64,000 nucleotides of DNA from Micromonospora sicca (GTDB lineage: Bacteria > Actinomycetota > Actinomycetes > Mycobacteriales > Micromonosporaceae), in assembly GCF_003172935.1 (NCBI RefSeq), contig NZ_QGKS01000223.1, forward strand, positions 1 to 64,000, given 5' to 3'. Positions 7,470 through 15,349 of this stretch are shown piece by piece. How positions within the stretch are numbered: the first letter of the stretch is position 1; every line of letters begins with the position of its first letter. The notes below the pieces were generated by a model, which worked only from the letters and a program-made list of their open reading frames with translations, did no database searches and had not been told where the DNA came from. The position numbers and the translations under genes are program-made.

Positions 7470-8908
7470 AGCTCGGCCCACCACTCGCGGAAGGTCTGCG
7501 GTGGCGGCTGCGGCAGGTCGCGGCTGACGGTCCAGCCGGACAGCGGTGGTGGTAGGCCGCGACCGCGCCTGCCAACGACCTTGCCGAGCCGCGCAGCGCG
7601 CTGCGCCGCCGCGTACAGCGCCGGGTGGTCCATGGTGTACGCGGCGGCGGCCATCGCGATGGACTCGGCGGTGGGTCGCCGTCGGTCGGTGACGTGTTCG
7701 GCGCGTAGGTGGACCAGCAGCTCGGGAATGTTGATCATCACGGGGCAGGCGTCGAAGCACGCGCCGCAGAGCGACGACGCGAACGGCAGGGAGGCATTGT
7801 CGGCGACCCCGGTCAGCTGCGGGGAGAGCACCGCCCCGATCGGCCCCGGATAGACCGACCCGTACGCGTGCCCGCCGGTGCGCTCGTACACCGGGCAGAC
7901 GTTGAGGCACGCCGAGCAGCGGATGCAGTGCAGCACCTGCCGGCCCACCTCGTCGGCGAGCACCGCGCTGCGGCCGTTGTCCAGCAGCACCAGGTGCACC
8001 TGTTGCGGCCCGTCGCCCGGGGTGACCCCGGTCCACATCGAGGTGTACGGGTTCATCCGCTCCCCGGTCGACGCCCGGGGCAGCAACTGGAGGAACACCT
8101 CGAGGTCCCGCCAGGTGGGCACCACCTTCTCGATGCCCATCACGGTGATCAGGGTGTCGGGCAGGGTGAGGCACATCCGCCCGTTGCCCTCGGATTCAAC
8201 GACGGCGAGGGTGCCGGTCTCGGCGACGGCGAAGTTCGCCCCCGAGATGGCCACCGGGGTGTGCAGGAACGTCTGCCGCAGGTAACGGCGCGCGGCGGCG
8301 GCCAGGGCCGCCGGGTCGTCGGTGAGCGCCGGGTCCACCCCCGGCATCGCGCGCAGGAAGATCTCCCGGATCTCGGCGCGGTTGCGGTGGATGGCGGGCA
8401 CCAGGATGTGGCTGGGCCGGTCGTCGCCGAGCTGGACGATCAGCTCCGCGAGGTCGGTCTCCACCGGGGTGATCCCGGCGGCTTCGAGGGCCTCGTTGAG
8501 GCCGATCTCCTGGGTGGCCATCGACTTGACCTTGATGACCCGGTCGCTGCCGGTCCCGGCGACCAGCTCGGTCACGATCCTGTTGGCCTCCACCGCGTCG
8601 GCCGCCCAGTGCACGGTCCCGCCGGCCCGGGTGACAGCGGCCTCGAGCTGTTCGAGCAGCTCGGGTAGCCGGCTCATGACGTCGGCTTTGATCGCCGCTC
8701 CGGCGTCGCGCAGCTGTTGCCAGTCAGGGGCTTCGGCGATGACCGCGGCGGACTTGGCCCGGATCGTGGTTGTGGCGTGCCGCAGGTTTCGGCGTAGCTG
8801 CGGGTCGGCGAGGCTGCGCCGGGCGGCCGCGGGGAAGGGCTGGTCGCCGCGCAGGTGCCCGACGCCACGGGGGGCCGTGGCCGGCATTCCGAGGAAGGTG
8901 CTGGTCAT
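7466..8908 (-). CDS. lutB: LutB/YkgF-type iron-sulfur L-lactate oxidation protein
   Basis: A 480-residue protein with an N-terminal LUD domain (AETGTLAVVESEGNGRMCLT near residue 240) and a C-terminal pair of 4Fe-4S motifs, CIRCSACLNVCPVY and CGACFDACPVM (about residues 320-390), each typical of LutB. It transfers electrons in the LutABC lactate dehydrogenase complex. The ATG overlaps the lutA stop (ATGA). In this locus its substrate most likely comes from rhamnose: the RhaEW dehydrogenase domain makes L-lactate from lactaldehyde. No lactate permease gene is present nearby, which fits internally made lactate. Confidence 0.95.
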   Translation of the reverse strand: MTSTFLGMPATAPRGVGHLRGDQPFPAAARRSLADPQLRRNLRHATTTIRAKSAAVIAEAPDWQQLRDAGAAIKADVMSRLPELLEQLEAAVTRAGGTVHWAADAVEANRIVTELVAGTGSDRVIKVKSMATQEIGLNEALEAAGITPVETDLAELIVQLGDDRPSHILVPAIHRNRAEIREIFLRAMPGVDPALTDDPAALAAAARRYLRQTFLHTPVAISGANFAVAETGTLAVVESEGNGRMCLTLPDTLITVMGIEKVVPTWRDLEVFLQLLPRASTGERMNPYTSMWTGVTPGDGPQQVHLVLLDNGRSAVLADEVGRQVLHCIRCSACLNVCPVYERTGGHAYGSVYPGPIGAVLSPQLTGVADNASLPFASSLCGACFDACPVMINIPELLVHLRAEHVTDRRRPTAESIAMAAAAYTMDHPALYAAAQRAARLGKVVGRRGRGLPPPLSGWTVSRDLPQPPPQTFREWWAEL

Positions 8909-9639
8909 GACGCCTCCGTACTGGCCAGGATCTCGGCGAGGTGCACGGTGCTTACTCCTGCACGCAGCCGGGACAGGCCCCCACCGATGTGCATAAGGCA
9001 GGAGACGTCCCCAGCGGTGCAGACGTCCGCGCCGGTGGCGAGGACGTGGCGCATCTTGTCCGCCATCATCGCCGTGGAGGTGTCGGCGTTCTTCACGGCG
9101 AAGGTGCCACCGAAGCCGCAGCACTGCTCCGCCGCGGGCAGCTCCACCAGCGTCAAGCCGCGGACCCGCCGCAGCAACCGCAGCGGCCGGTCCCCCACCC
9201 GCAACATGCGCAGGGAATGGCAGGTCGGGTGGTAGGTGACCCGGTGCGGGTAGTAGGCGCCCACGTCCTCGATCCCGAGCACGTCGGTGAGCAGCTCCGA
9301 CAGTTCGTAGGTGCGTGCCGACACGGCCTCGGCCTGGCTGGCGAGCCGCTCGTCGCCGGCCCGCCGGGCGACCATGGCGTGCTGGTGGCGCACCGACCCG
9401 ACGCACGAGCCGGACGGGGCGACCACCACGTCGTACGGGTCGAAGGTGCGTACGTGCCGGCGCACCAGCGGCAGCGCTTCGTCCAGGTAGCCGGTGTTGA
9501 CGTGCATCTGCCCGCAGCAGGTCTGGCCTTCGGGGAAAACGACCTCGTGGCCGAGGCGTTCGAGCAGCCGTACGGTGGCCTTTGCCGCCTCGGGGAACAT
9601 GGTGTCCGCCAGGCAGGTGACGAACAAGGCGATGCGCAT
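8905..9639 (-). CDS. lutA: LutA/YkgE-type (Fe-S)-binding protein of L-lactate oxidation
   Basis: A 244-residue CCG-domain protein beginning MRIALFVTCLADTMFPEAA. Two CCG motifs typical of heterodisulfide reductase B / glycolate oxidase F-like subunits are present: GQTCCGQMHVN near residue 40 and EQCCGFGGTFAVKN near 170, plus the linker SGSCVGSVRHQH. These bind iron-sulfur clusters in the LutABC complex. A strong GGGAGGTAAGG ribosome site precedes the ATG and includes the stop codon of rhaB, so rhaB and lutA are two bases apart and clearly one transcript. Confidence 0.95.
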   Translation of the reverse strand: MRIALFVTCLADTMFPEAAKATVRLLERLGHEVVFPEGQTCCGQMHVNTGYLDEALPLVRRHVRTFDPYDVVVAPSGSCVGSVRHQHAMVARRAGDERLASQAEAVSARTYELSELLTDVLGIEDVGAYYPHRVTYHPTCHSLRMLRVGDRPLRLLRRVRGLTLVELPAAEQCCGFGGTFAVKNADTSTAMMADKMRHVLATGADVCTAGDVSCLMHIGGGLSRLRAGVSTVHLAEILASTEAS

Positions 9640-9641
9640 CC

Positions 9642-11120
9642 TTACCTCCCGATCCGTGCGGCGGCGGCCCGCCACGGCTCGTCGTTGCCCTGCGGCTCGT
9701 ACACGGTCAGCTGTTGCGTGCTGCGCAGCAGCTGACGCAGCGCGCGCAGGTCCCCGTGCACCACGCCGGCGGCCCGGGCCTGCACAAGCAGGTTGCCGAG
9801 GGCCGCGGCCTCGACCGGCCCGGCCACGACGGGCCGGCGGCAGGCGTCCGCGGTGAGCTGGCACAGCAGCCCGTTACGGGCGCCGCCGCCGACGATGTGC
9901 ACGGCGTCGACGCCGCGTCCCGACAGCCGTACCGCGTCGTGGACGGCGGTCCGGTAGGCGAGGGCGAGGCTGTCCAGGATGCAGCGGACCGTCTCGGCCT
10001 GGCTCTGCGGTGGTGTCTGGCCGGTGCGCCGGCATGCGGCGGCGATACGCGCCGGCATGTCGCCCGGCGGAAGGAACGCCGGATCGTTGGCGTCCACGAC
10101 CGCCGAGAAGGCCGGTACGCGGGCGGCGTCGTGCAGCAGCGACGCCAGGTCGGCGGGGAGCCCGGCCGCGTTCCACGTGCGGATTGATTCCTGCAGCAGC
10201 CACAGGCCCATGACGTTGCGCAGGTAGCGGGTGGTGCCGTCGACGCCGCCTTCGTTGCTGAAGTTGGCGCGCCGGCTGTCCTCGGTCAGCACCGGCGTAT
10301 CGAGCTCGACCCCGACGAGTGACCAGGTGCCGCACGACACGTACGCGAACCGCTCACCGGCCGCCGGCACGCCGACCACCGCGGAGGCCGTGTCGTGCGA
10401 CCCGACGGCGGTGACCGGCACCGGACCGGTCAGACCGGTTTCGTCGAGGACGTCGGGCAGTAGTTCTCCCGCCCCGTCGCCGGGCTGGCGCAGCGGCGGG
10501 AAGAGGCCGGCCGACACGCCGGCCGCGGCGAGAAGCCGGTCGGACCAGGTGCGGGTCCGGACGTCGAGAAGCTGGGTGGTGGAGGCGTTCGTGACCTCGG
10601 TGCCGGCGATGCCGGTGAGCCAGTAGCTCAGCAGGTCGGGGACGAGGAGCAGGTTCCGCGCCGCGGCGAGCTGCGGTGACTCCGCGCACGCCGCGAGCTG
10701 GTAGAGCGTGTTGAACGGCAGGAACTGCAGCCCGGTGATCCGGTAGATCTCCTCTGCCGGCACGGCGGCGAGCACCTTGTCCATGGCACCGTCGGTGCGC
10801 CCGTCGCGGTAGTGCACCGGGTTGCCGAGCAGGGAGCCCCCCGCGTCGAGCAGACCGTAGTCGACCGCCCATGAGTCGATCCCGATGGAGGTGATCCGGC
10901 CGGCGTCCCGTCCCGCCGCCCGCAGCCCCTCCAGGACGCCCCGGTACAGCGCGAGGACGTCCCAGTGCAGGGTCCCTGCGACCCGTACCGGCACGTTGGG
11001 AAACCGGTTGACCTCGACGAGGTCCAGCCGATCTGGCGCCACCCGGCCAAGCATCACCCGCCCGCTGGACGCGCCGAGATCAACCGCGGCGATCGTCGCC
11101 GTGCCATCCACAACTGTCAC
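9642..11120 (-). CDS. rhaB: L-rhamnulokinase
   Basis: A 492-residue FGGY-family kinase, the usual length for RhaB. The N-terminus carries the phosphate loop AAVDLGASSGRVMLG, followed by EVNRFPN and HWDVLALYRGVLEGL, then ITSIGIDSWAVDYGLLD, the hallmark of rhamnulokinases. The second ATP-binding domain has YVSCGTWSLVGVEL and VHIVGGGARNGLLCQLTAD. It phosphorylates L-rhamnulose at C1. The GTG at 11120 is chosen because GAGGTGA lies six bases upstream; the frame upstream is not kinase-like. It follows the GH106-like gene at 94 bases and runs directly into lutABC, joining sugar phosphorylation to lactate oxidation. Confidence 0.96.
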   Translation of the reverse strand: MTVVDGTATIAAVDLGASSGRVMLGRVAPDRLDLVEVNRFPNVPVRVAGTLHWDVLALYRGVLEGLRAAGRDAGRITSIGIDSWAVDYGLLDAGGSLLGNPVHYRDGRTDGAMDKVLAAVPAEEIYRITGLQFLPFNTLYQLAACAESPQLAAARNLLLVPDLLSYWLTGIAGTEVTNASTTQLLDVRTRTWSDRLLAAAGVSAGLFPPLRQPGDGAGELLPDVLDETGLTGPVPVTAVGSHDTASAVVGVPAAGERFAYVSCGTWSLVGVELDTPVLTEDSRRANFSNEGGVDGTTRYLRNVMGLWLLQESIRTWNAAGLPADLASLLHDAARVPAFSAVVDANDPAFLPPGDMPARIAAACRRTGQTPPQSQAETVRCILDSLALAYRTAVHDAVRLSGRGVDAVHIVGGGARNGLLCQLTADACRRPVVAGPVEAAALGNLLVQARAAGVVHGDLRALRQLLRSTQQLTVYEPQGNDEPWRAAAARIGR

Positions 11121-11214
11121 GCCGTCACCTCGGTCCCGAGCCGGTCCGGTACCGCCGGACAGGGAGCGACCATGCCGACCACGCCGAGCGGGAACGTCGG
11201 TGCTGGATGCGGGC

Positions 11215-14200
11215 TCACTGCGGGTATCCCTCCAGCTCGACAATGCGGGAGTAGGCGTTGTCGTTGGCGGACCGGACGATAACGCGCAGCGCGGTCGCGG
11301 TGACCGGCTCGAAGGTTCGGCGCACCAGCCCGTCGGTGTTGCCGCGGATCTGCGCGACGGTACGCCACTGGCCACCGACCAGCGCCTGCACGTCGGCGTC
11401 GCGTACCCCCCACCCGCTTGCGGGGAACTGCGAGGAATCGATCGTGTACAGGTCGACCCGACCGACCGGCGCCCCCGCGGTGAAGTCGACGGTCAGTGTG
11501 TCGGGGAAAGCGCCCTGCGTCGCGTCGTTCCAGCCGTTCCCCTGGCCCCACCGCTGCGAGCTGCGGTCCCCGTCGATCGCCCCCTCAGGGCGGAAGGAGG
11601 GGTGGGTGGATGAGGCGCTGGCCTGGCCGAGCCGCGTCGCAAGGTCGACGGTCACCGGCACGTCCCGTCGCTCACCGCCGACCGTCACGGTGAGAGCACC
11701 GGTGCCGGGCACCGTCGCGTCCACCGGAGCAGTCAGCGTGACCTGGAGGGTCGCCTCGCCGGCGCGGTCGAACTTCACGTCGGTTCGGGCCGGCGTGACG
11801 GTCAGCCCACCGCTGGCGGCGAGCTCGACCGTTGCGGTGTCTTGGGAGCCGCCGAAGCGGCGTACCCGAACCTGCAGCTCACGGGATTGGCCCGGCGACA
11901 CGCTCGGCGCCGCTGGCAGGCCGACGTCGTACACCGGCTCGTCCCCGACCGGTGCGAGCTCGGCGGAGACGGGCCGCTGCGGGCGCAGCGCCACCGGGCC
12001 GAGCAGGCCTGCCGGGCGGTGGTCGCCGTGCCGGTTGGCGAGGGTGTTCGTGACCCTCACCTGGATCTCGTTGCGTCCCGCGCGCAGCGCCGCAGTGATG
12101 TCCTGCCGGTACGGCTTCCACAGCAGCGGGTCGAACGCCTGCCCGTTGACCGTGACCTCCGCGACATCTCGCACATCGCCCAGGTCAAGGACGAATCGGC
12201 GCCCGTCGAGGGTGGCCGCGTCCAGGTCGACCGCTCGGGAGTACGTGGCCGATCCGGAGTACGCCGGGTCGATCGCGGTCCACGACCCGAGCGGCCGGTC
12301 CTGCGGCTGCGCGCCGGGTTTGTCCAGCCGCACCGTCCAGTCGCCGTTCAGCAGTACCGGGGTGAGCGGGTCGTCGGTGGCGAGCGTGCCGCCGAACAGC
12401 TGGCCGTCCCAGGCGCCGACCACCCGGTGGCTGCCCGGTGCGTCGAGCAGGGCGTCGACCCGCAGTGTGCCGGACGTGCCTGGGCTCACGGCCGTGGCGG
12501 TGATGTCGCCGGAGATCAGGTGCGGCACCGCGGCCGGCGGCCGCGCCGCGGACCGGAAGGCGACCACCACGGTCTGGTAGGGCTGCAGTTCCAGCGGTAC
12601 GGCGGTGCCCAGGCGGCCGGGCGCGTTCCGGAAGGTCGTGGCGGTCGCCGTCCGTCCGGTTTCCGGTTGCCACAGCTCCGGAGTGCCCTTCGCGGGGAAC
12701 GTCGCGGTGGAGCGGACGACCACCCCGCTCTCGTTGGTGACCAGGAACGCCTGATCCTTGCCGGTCTCGAGCCGGAGCACCCGCACCGCACGCTGAGCCG
12801 GTTCGAGCACGGCCGCGGCGACCCCCGCCGAGCGGGTCACCTCCCCGAGCCCGCCCGGGGCGGCCAGGCGCACGATGCGGCCGGCGCCGTATGCGCGCTC
12901 GCCCGGCGCGGTGCCGTCTCCGAACAGGGCCGTGAGTGCGTCGCGGAGTTCACCATCGCGGCCGGCGGCTTCCTCCCCTGGGAGGTCGCCGACCGCGACG
13001 AGCGTGCCGCCGGTGCGGACGAACTCGGTCAGCGTCCGGACGGTTGCCACATCCAGGGTCGGGGCCTGCGGGAGCACTGCGAGGCGATAGGACTGCTCCC
13101 CCACATGCAGCCGCCCGCCGCGCGCCTGCGCGCGGGCGCGGATCGCCGGGTCGCCGGCGAGCGCGCCCTCGTCGAGCAGGTCGAAGTCGACCTGCGCGTC
13201 CTCCAGCGCGTATGCGGCGGCGGTGAAGTCGCGGTCGATCGCATCCTGGGTGGGTGTGCCCTGCCAGGCCTCGGCGGCGCGCTGCGGCTGGATGAGCACG
13301 GTCTGGGCGGCGGCCCGGCCGCGGGCGACCTCCATCACCCGGCCGATCCAGTCCGTGAGTGGTTTGGCGGTGCGCCACCACGGGTTGCCTGAGCCGAACG
13401 GCGGTGGGTAGACGATGTTGTTCTCGTCGGTCCACATCGCGTGCATCACGGTCAGGTTGATTCCCCGGGCGGCGAACGCGCCGAGCAGCGCGTGCGAGAA
13501 CTCGGGCGACACCTGCCAGCCCATCGCGCCGAACGCCTCCAGCAGGACGCGTTCCTGGCCGTTCTGGTGGGCGTCGCTCGCCGCGTACCGGGGCAGCATC
13601 GTGCGCCCGCCGGCCGCGTAGTGGTCGAACACGACGTCGGTGCCGGGCACCTGCGCCCACTGGTTCTCCTTGTGCAGGTCGCCGGTGCTCGCGATCTGCT
13701 CGGCGGGGCCGTACTCGTCCCAGAGCGGGTTGGAGATGTAGCCGACGTCGTGGTCGGCCATCCAGCGCGCCTGCTGGGCGTAGTACGCCTCGCCGAAGCG
13801 GTCGGCGACGGCGCGCCAGTACCGTCCGCGCTCGGTCCGCCCGTCGCGGCCGAGGTCGTCGAAGAGGGCCGCGTACGCCACACCGGGCTTGGTGCCGACG
13901 TCCTTCAGCGCGGCGTGCAGGCTCGGCGACCACGGTTTCTGTTGGAAGTGGGCGTCGGCGGAGGCGATGAACGGTTCGTCGTCCCAGAAGCCGCGCAGCA
14001 CGGTGCCGAACGCCCAGGGGAACCGCCGGTAGTACTCGCCGGGCACGGCGTCCAGCATGCGGGCCACGGCATCGTCGTCCAGCAGGTCGAGGTAGTTCCG
14101 GCGGAACGACCACGAGTTGTCGTCGGCCAGCGGCTTCGCGGTGAAGGTGTCCACCCGCCACTGCCCGGCGGGCGCCGGCCAGGCCCGCCCGGCCGTCACG

Positions 14201-15345
14201 TAGTCGGTCAGGTCGACGAAGTCGCCGACGTCGTTCGAGCCGGCCGGTCGGGCGACCGCGGAGACCACCTTCGCCGCGGACTGCCGGGGTCGGAAATCGG
14301 TGAGGGCGGCCGTTCCGTCGAACGTCTGCCGGTACAGCGGCTGCCCACCGGGTCCGGTCACGGAGAACTCGTCGTACGTCGAACGCTGGTCGGCGACCGC
14401 GCGGACCCCGACGGTGCCGCGCGGGAAGGCGCCGTCGGTGGCCGATGGCTGGGCCTTGCCGTCCACGTACGGGGTGATCGTGTTCCCGGCGACCACCACC
14501 TTGATCTCGTGCTCGGCGGCTGGGTCCCAGCCGGGCACCCCGCCGGGGTTGCTGAGCAGGGTGAATGACCCGTTCTGCTGGCGCCAGATGTCGACGCCGC
14601 CGTCGTCGCGGCGGGTGTCGACGAGGTATCCGTTGCGCTCGTCGGTGGCGCGGACGACGATGCCGGCGGTGCCGCGGTCCAGGCGGGCCTGGGCGGTGAG
14701 CGTGTAGTCGCTCCACTCCGCTCCGGTCTTCAGCACCGCGACGCCGTTCAACGTGGTTGCGTCGACGACGAGGCGGCCGCCCACGACGTCCAGCCCGGTT
14801 GTGTCGCCGCCGAGGTCGACCTGTGCGGGGCCGGTCACGGTCCTGCTGGTACGTCCGAGCCCCGTCGGGCGCAGCTCGGGGTGCGGCTCGTAGGTCCGGT
14901 CGCCGACCTTGCCCCCGTTGATGACGAGGCCGCCGCCGCGGCCGCTGGGAAAGAAGTCGTCGTTGAACAGCCACAGGTGCATGCCGGTGCGCTGCGCCTC
15001 GCGCAGCGTGTGCTCGATGATGGCGAACCATTCCTCGCTGAAGAACGCCGGCTTCAGCGCGGTGGTGTCGAACGGGAACACGATCGCCTCGTACACGCCC
15101 TGCGCCCGCAGCTCGCCGAGCTGCCGGTCGACCAGCGCCGGCGTCACGGTGCCGTTCCAGAACCAGAGCACGCTCGGCCGGCTGTCCGGGCGCGGCTCGG
15201 CGAACCGCGCCGCGTCCAGGCCGCTCAGCGGCTGAGCGATCCCGTCCGGCTGGGCGACCGCGGCTGACTGGGGAACGGTGACGGTGGCGACCGAGCACAG
15301 CACGGCGAGCGCGGCCGCGGCGACTCGTCCGGCGAACGGCTGCAT
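11215..15345 (-). CDS. Secreted GH106-like alpha-L-rhamnosidase with C-terminal F5/8C module
   Basis: A 1376-residue exported enzyme. Signal peptide MQPFAGRVAAAALAVL is followed by a catalytic region starting VLWFWNGTVTPALVDRQL (about 65) and LWLFNDDFFPSGRGGG (about 130). A concanavalin-like sandwich module is inserted at about 170-330 (YTLTAQARLDRGTAGIVVRA). The rest of the barrel, a GH2-like sugar-binding domain (LDLGDVRDVAEVTVNG, about 1055), a NEW3-like linker and a discoidin-type F5/8C module (about 1250-1376) follow. GH106 enzymes remove alpha-L-rhamnose from rhamnogalacturonan. The ATG at 15345 is chosen for its GAGGAG site; it lies four bases after the GH78 stop. The assignment rests on overall motif order; other barrel glycosidases are possible. 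Confidence 0.7.
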   Translation of the reverse strand: MQPFAGRVAAAALAVLCSVATVTVPQSAAVAQPDGIAQPLSGLDAARFAEPRPDSRPSVLWFWNGTVTPALVDRQLGELRAQGVYEAIVFPFDTTALKPAFFSEEWFAIIEHTLREAQRTGMHLWLFNDDFFPSGRGGGLVINGGKVGDRTYEPHPELRPTGLGRTSRTVTGPAQVDLGGDTTGLDVVGGRLVVDATTLNGVAVLKTGAEWSDYTLTAQARLDRGTAGIVVRATDERNGYLVDTRRDDGGVDIWRQQNGSFTLLSNPGGVPGWDPAAEHEIKVVVAGNTITPYVDGKAQPSATDGAFPRGTVGVRAVADQRSTYDEFSVTGPGGQPLYRQTFDGTAALTDFRPRQSAAKVVSAVARPAGSNDVGDFVDLTDYVTAGRAWPAPAGQWRVDTFTAKPLADDNSWSFRRNYLDLLDDDAVARMLDAVPGEYYRRFPWAFGTVLRGFWDDEPFIASADAHFQQKPWSPSLHAALKDVGTKPGVAYAALFDDLGRDGRTERGRYWRAVADRFGEAYYAQQARWMADHDVGYISNPLWDEYGPAEQIASTGDLHKENQWAQVPGTDVVFDHYAAGGRTMLPRYAASDAHQNGQERVLLEAFGAMGWQVSPEFSHALLGAFAARGINLTVMHAMWTDENNIVYPPPFGSGNPWWRTAKPLTDWIGRVMEVARGRAAAQTVLIQPQRAAEAWQGTPTQDAIDRDFTAAAYALEDAQVDFDLLDEGALAGDPAIRARAQARGGRLHVGEQSYRLAVLPQAPTLDVATVRTLTEFVRTGGTLVAVGDLPGEEAAGRDGELRDALTALFGDGTAPGERAYGAGRIVRLAAPGGLGEVTRSAGVAAAVLEPAQRAVRVLRLETGKDQAFLVTNESGVVVRSTATFPAKGTPELWQPETGRTATATTFRNAPGRLGTAVPLELQPYQTVVVAFRSAARPPAAVPHLISGDITATAVSPGTSGTLRVDALLDAPGSHRVVGAWDGQLFGGTLATDDPLTPVLLNGDWTVRLDKPGAQPQDRPLGSWTAIDPAYSGSATYSRAVDLDAATLDGRRFVLDLGDVRDVAEVTVNGQAFDPLLWKPYRQDITAALRAGRNEIQVRVTNTLANRHGDHRPAGLLGPVALRPQRPVSAELAPVGDEPVYDVGLPAAPSVSPGQSRELQVRVRRFGGSQDTATVELAASGGLTVTPARTDVKFDRAGEATLQVTLTAPVDATVPGTGALTVTVGGERRDVPVTVDLATRLGQASASSTHPSFRPEGAIDGDRSSQRWGQGNGWNDATQGAFPDTLTVDFTAGAPVGRVDLYTIDSSQFPASGWGVRDADVQALVGGQWRTVAQIRGNTDGLVRRTFEPVTATALRVIVRSANDNAYSRIVELEGYPQ

Positions 15346-15349
15346 GGCG

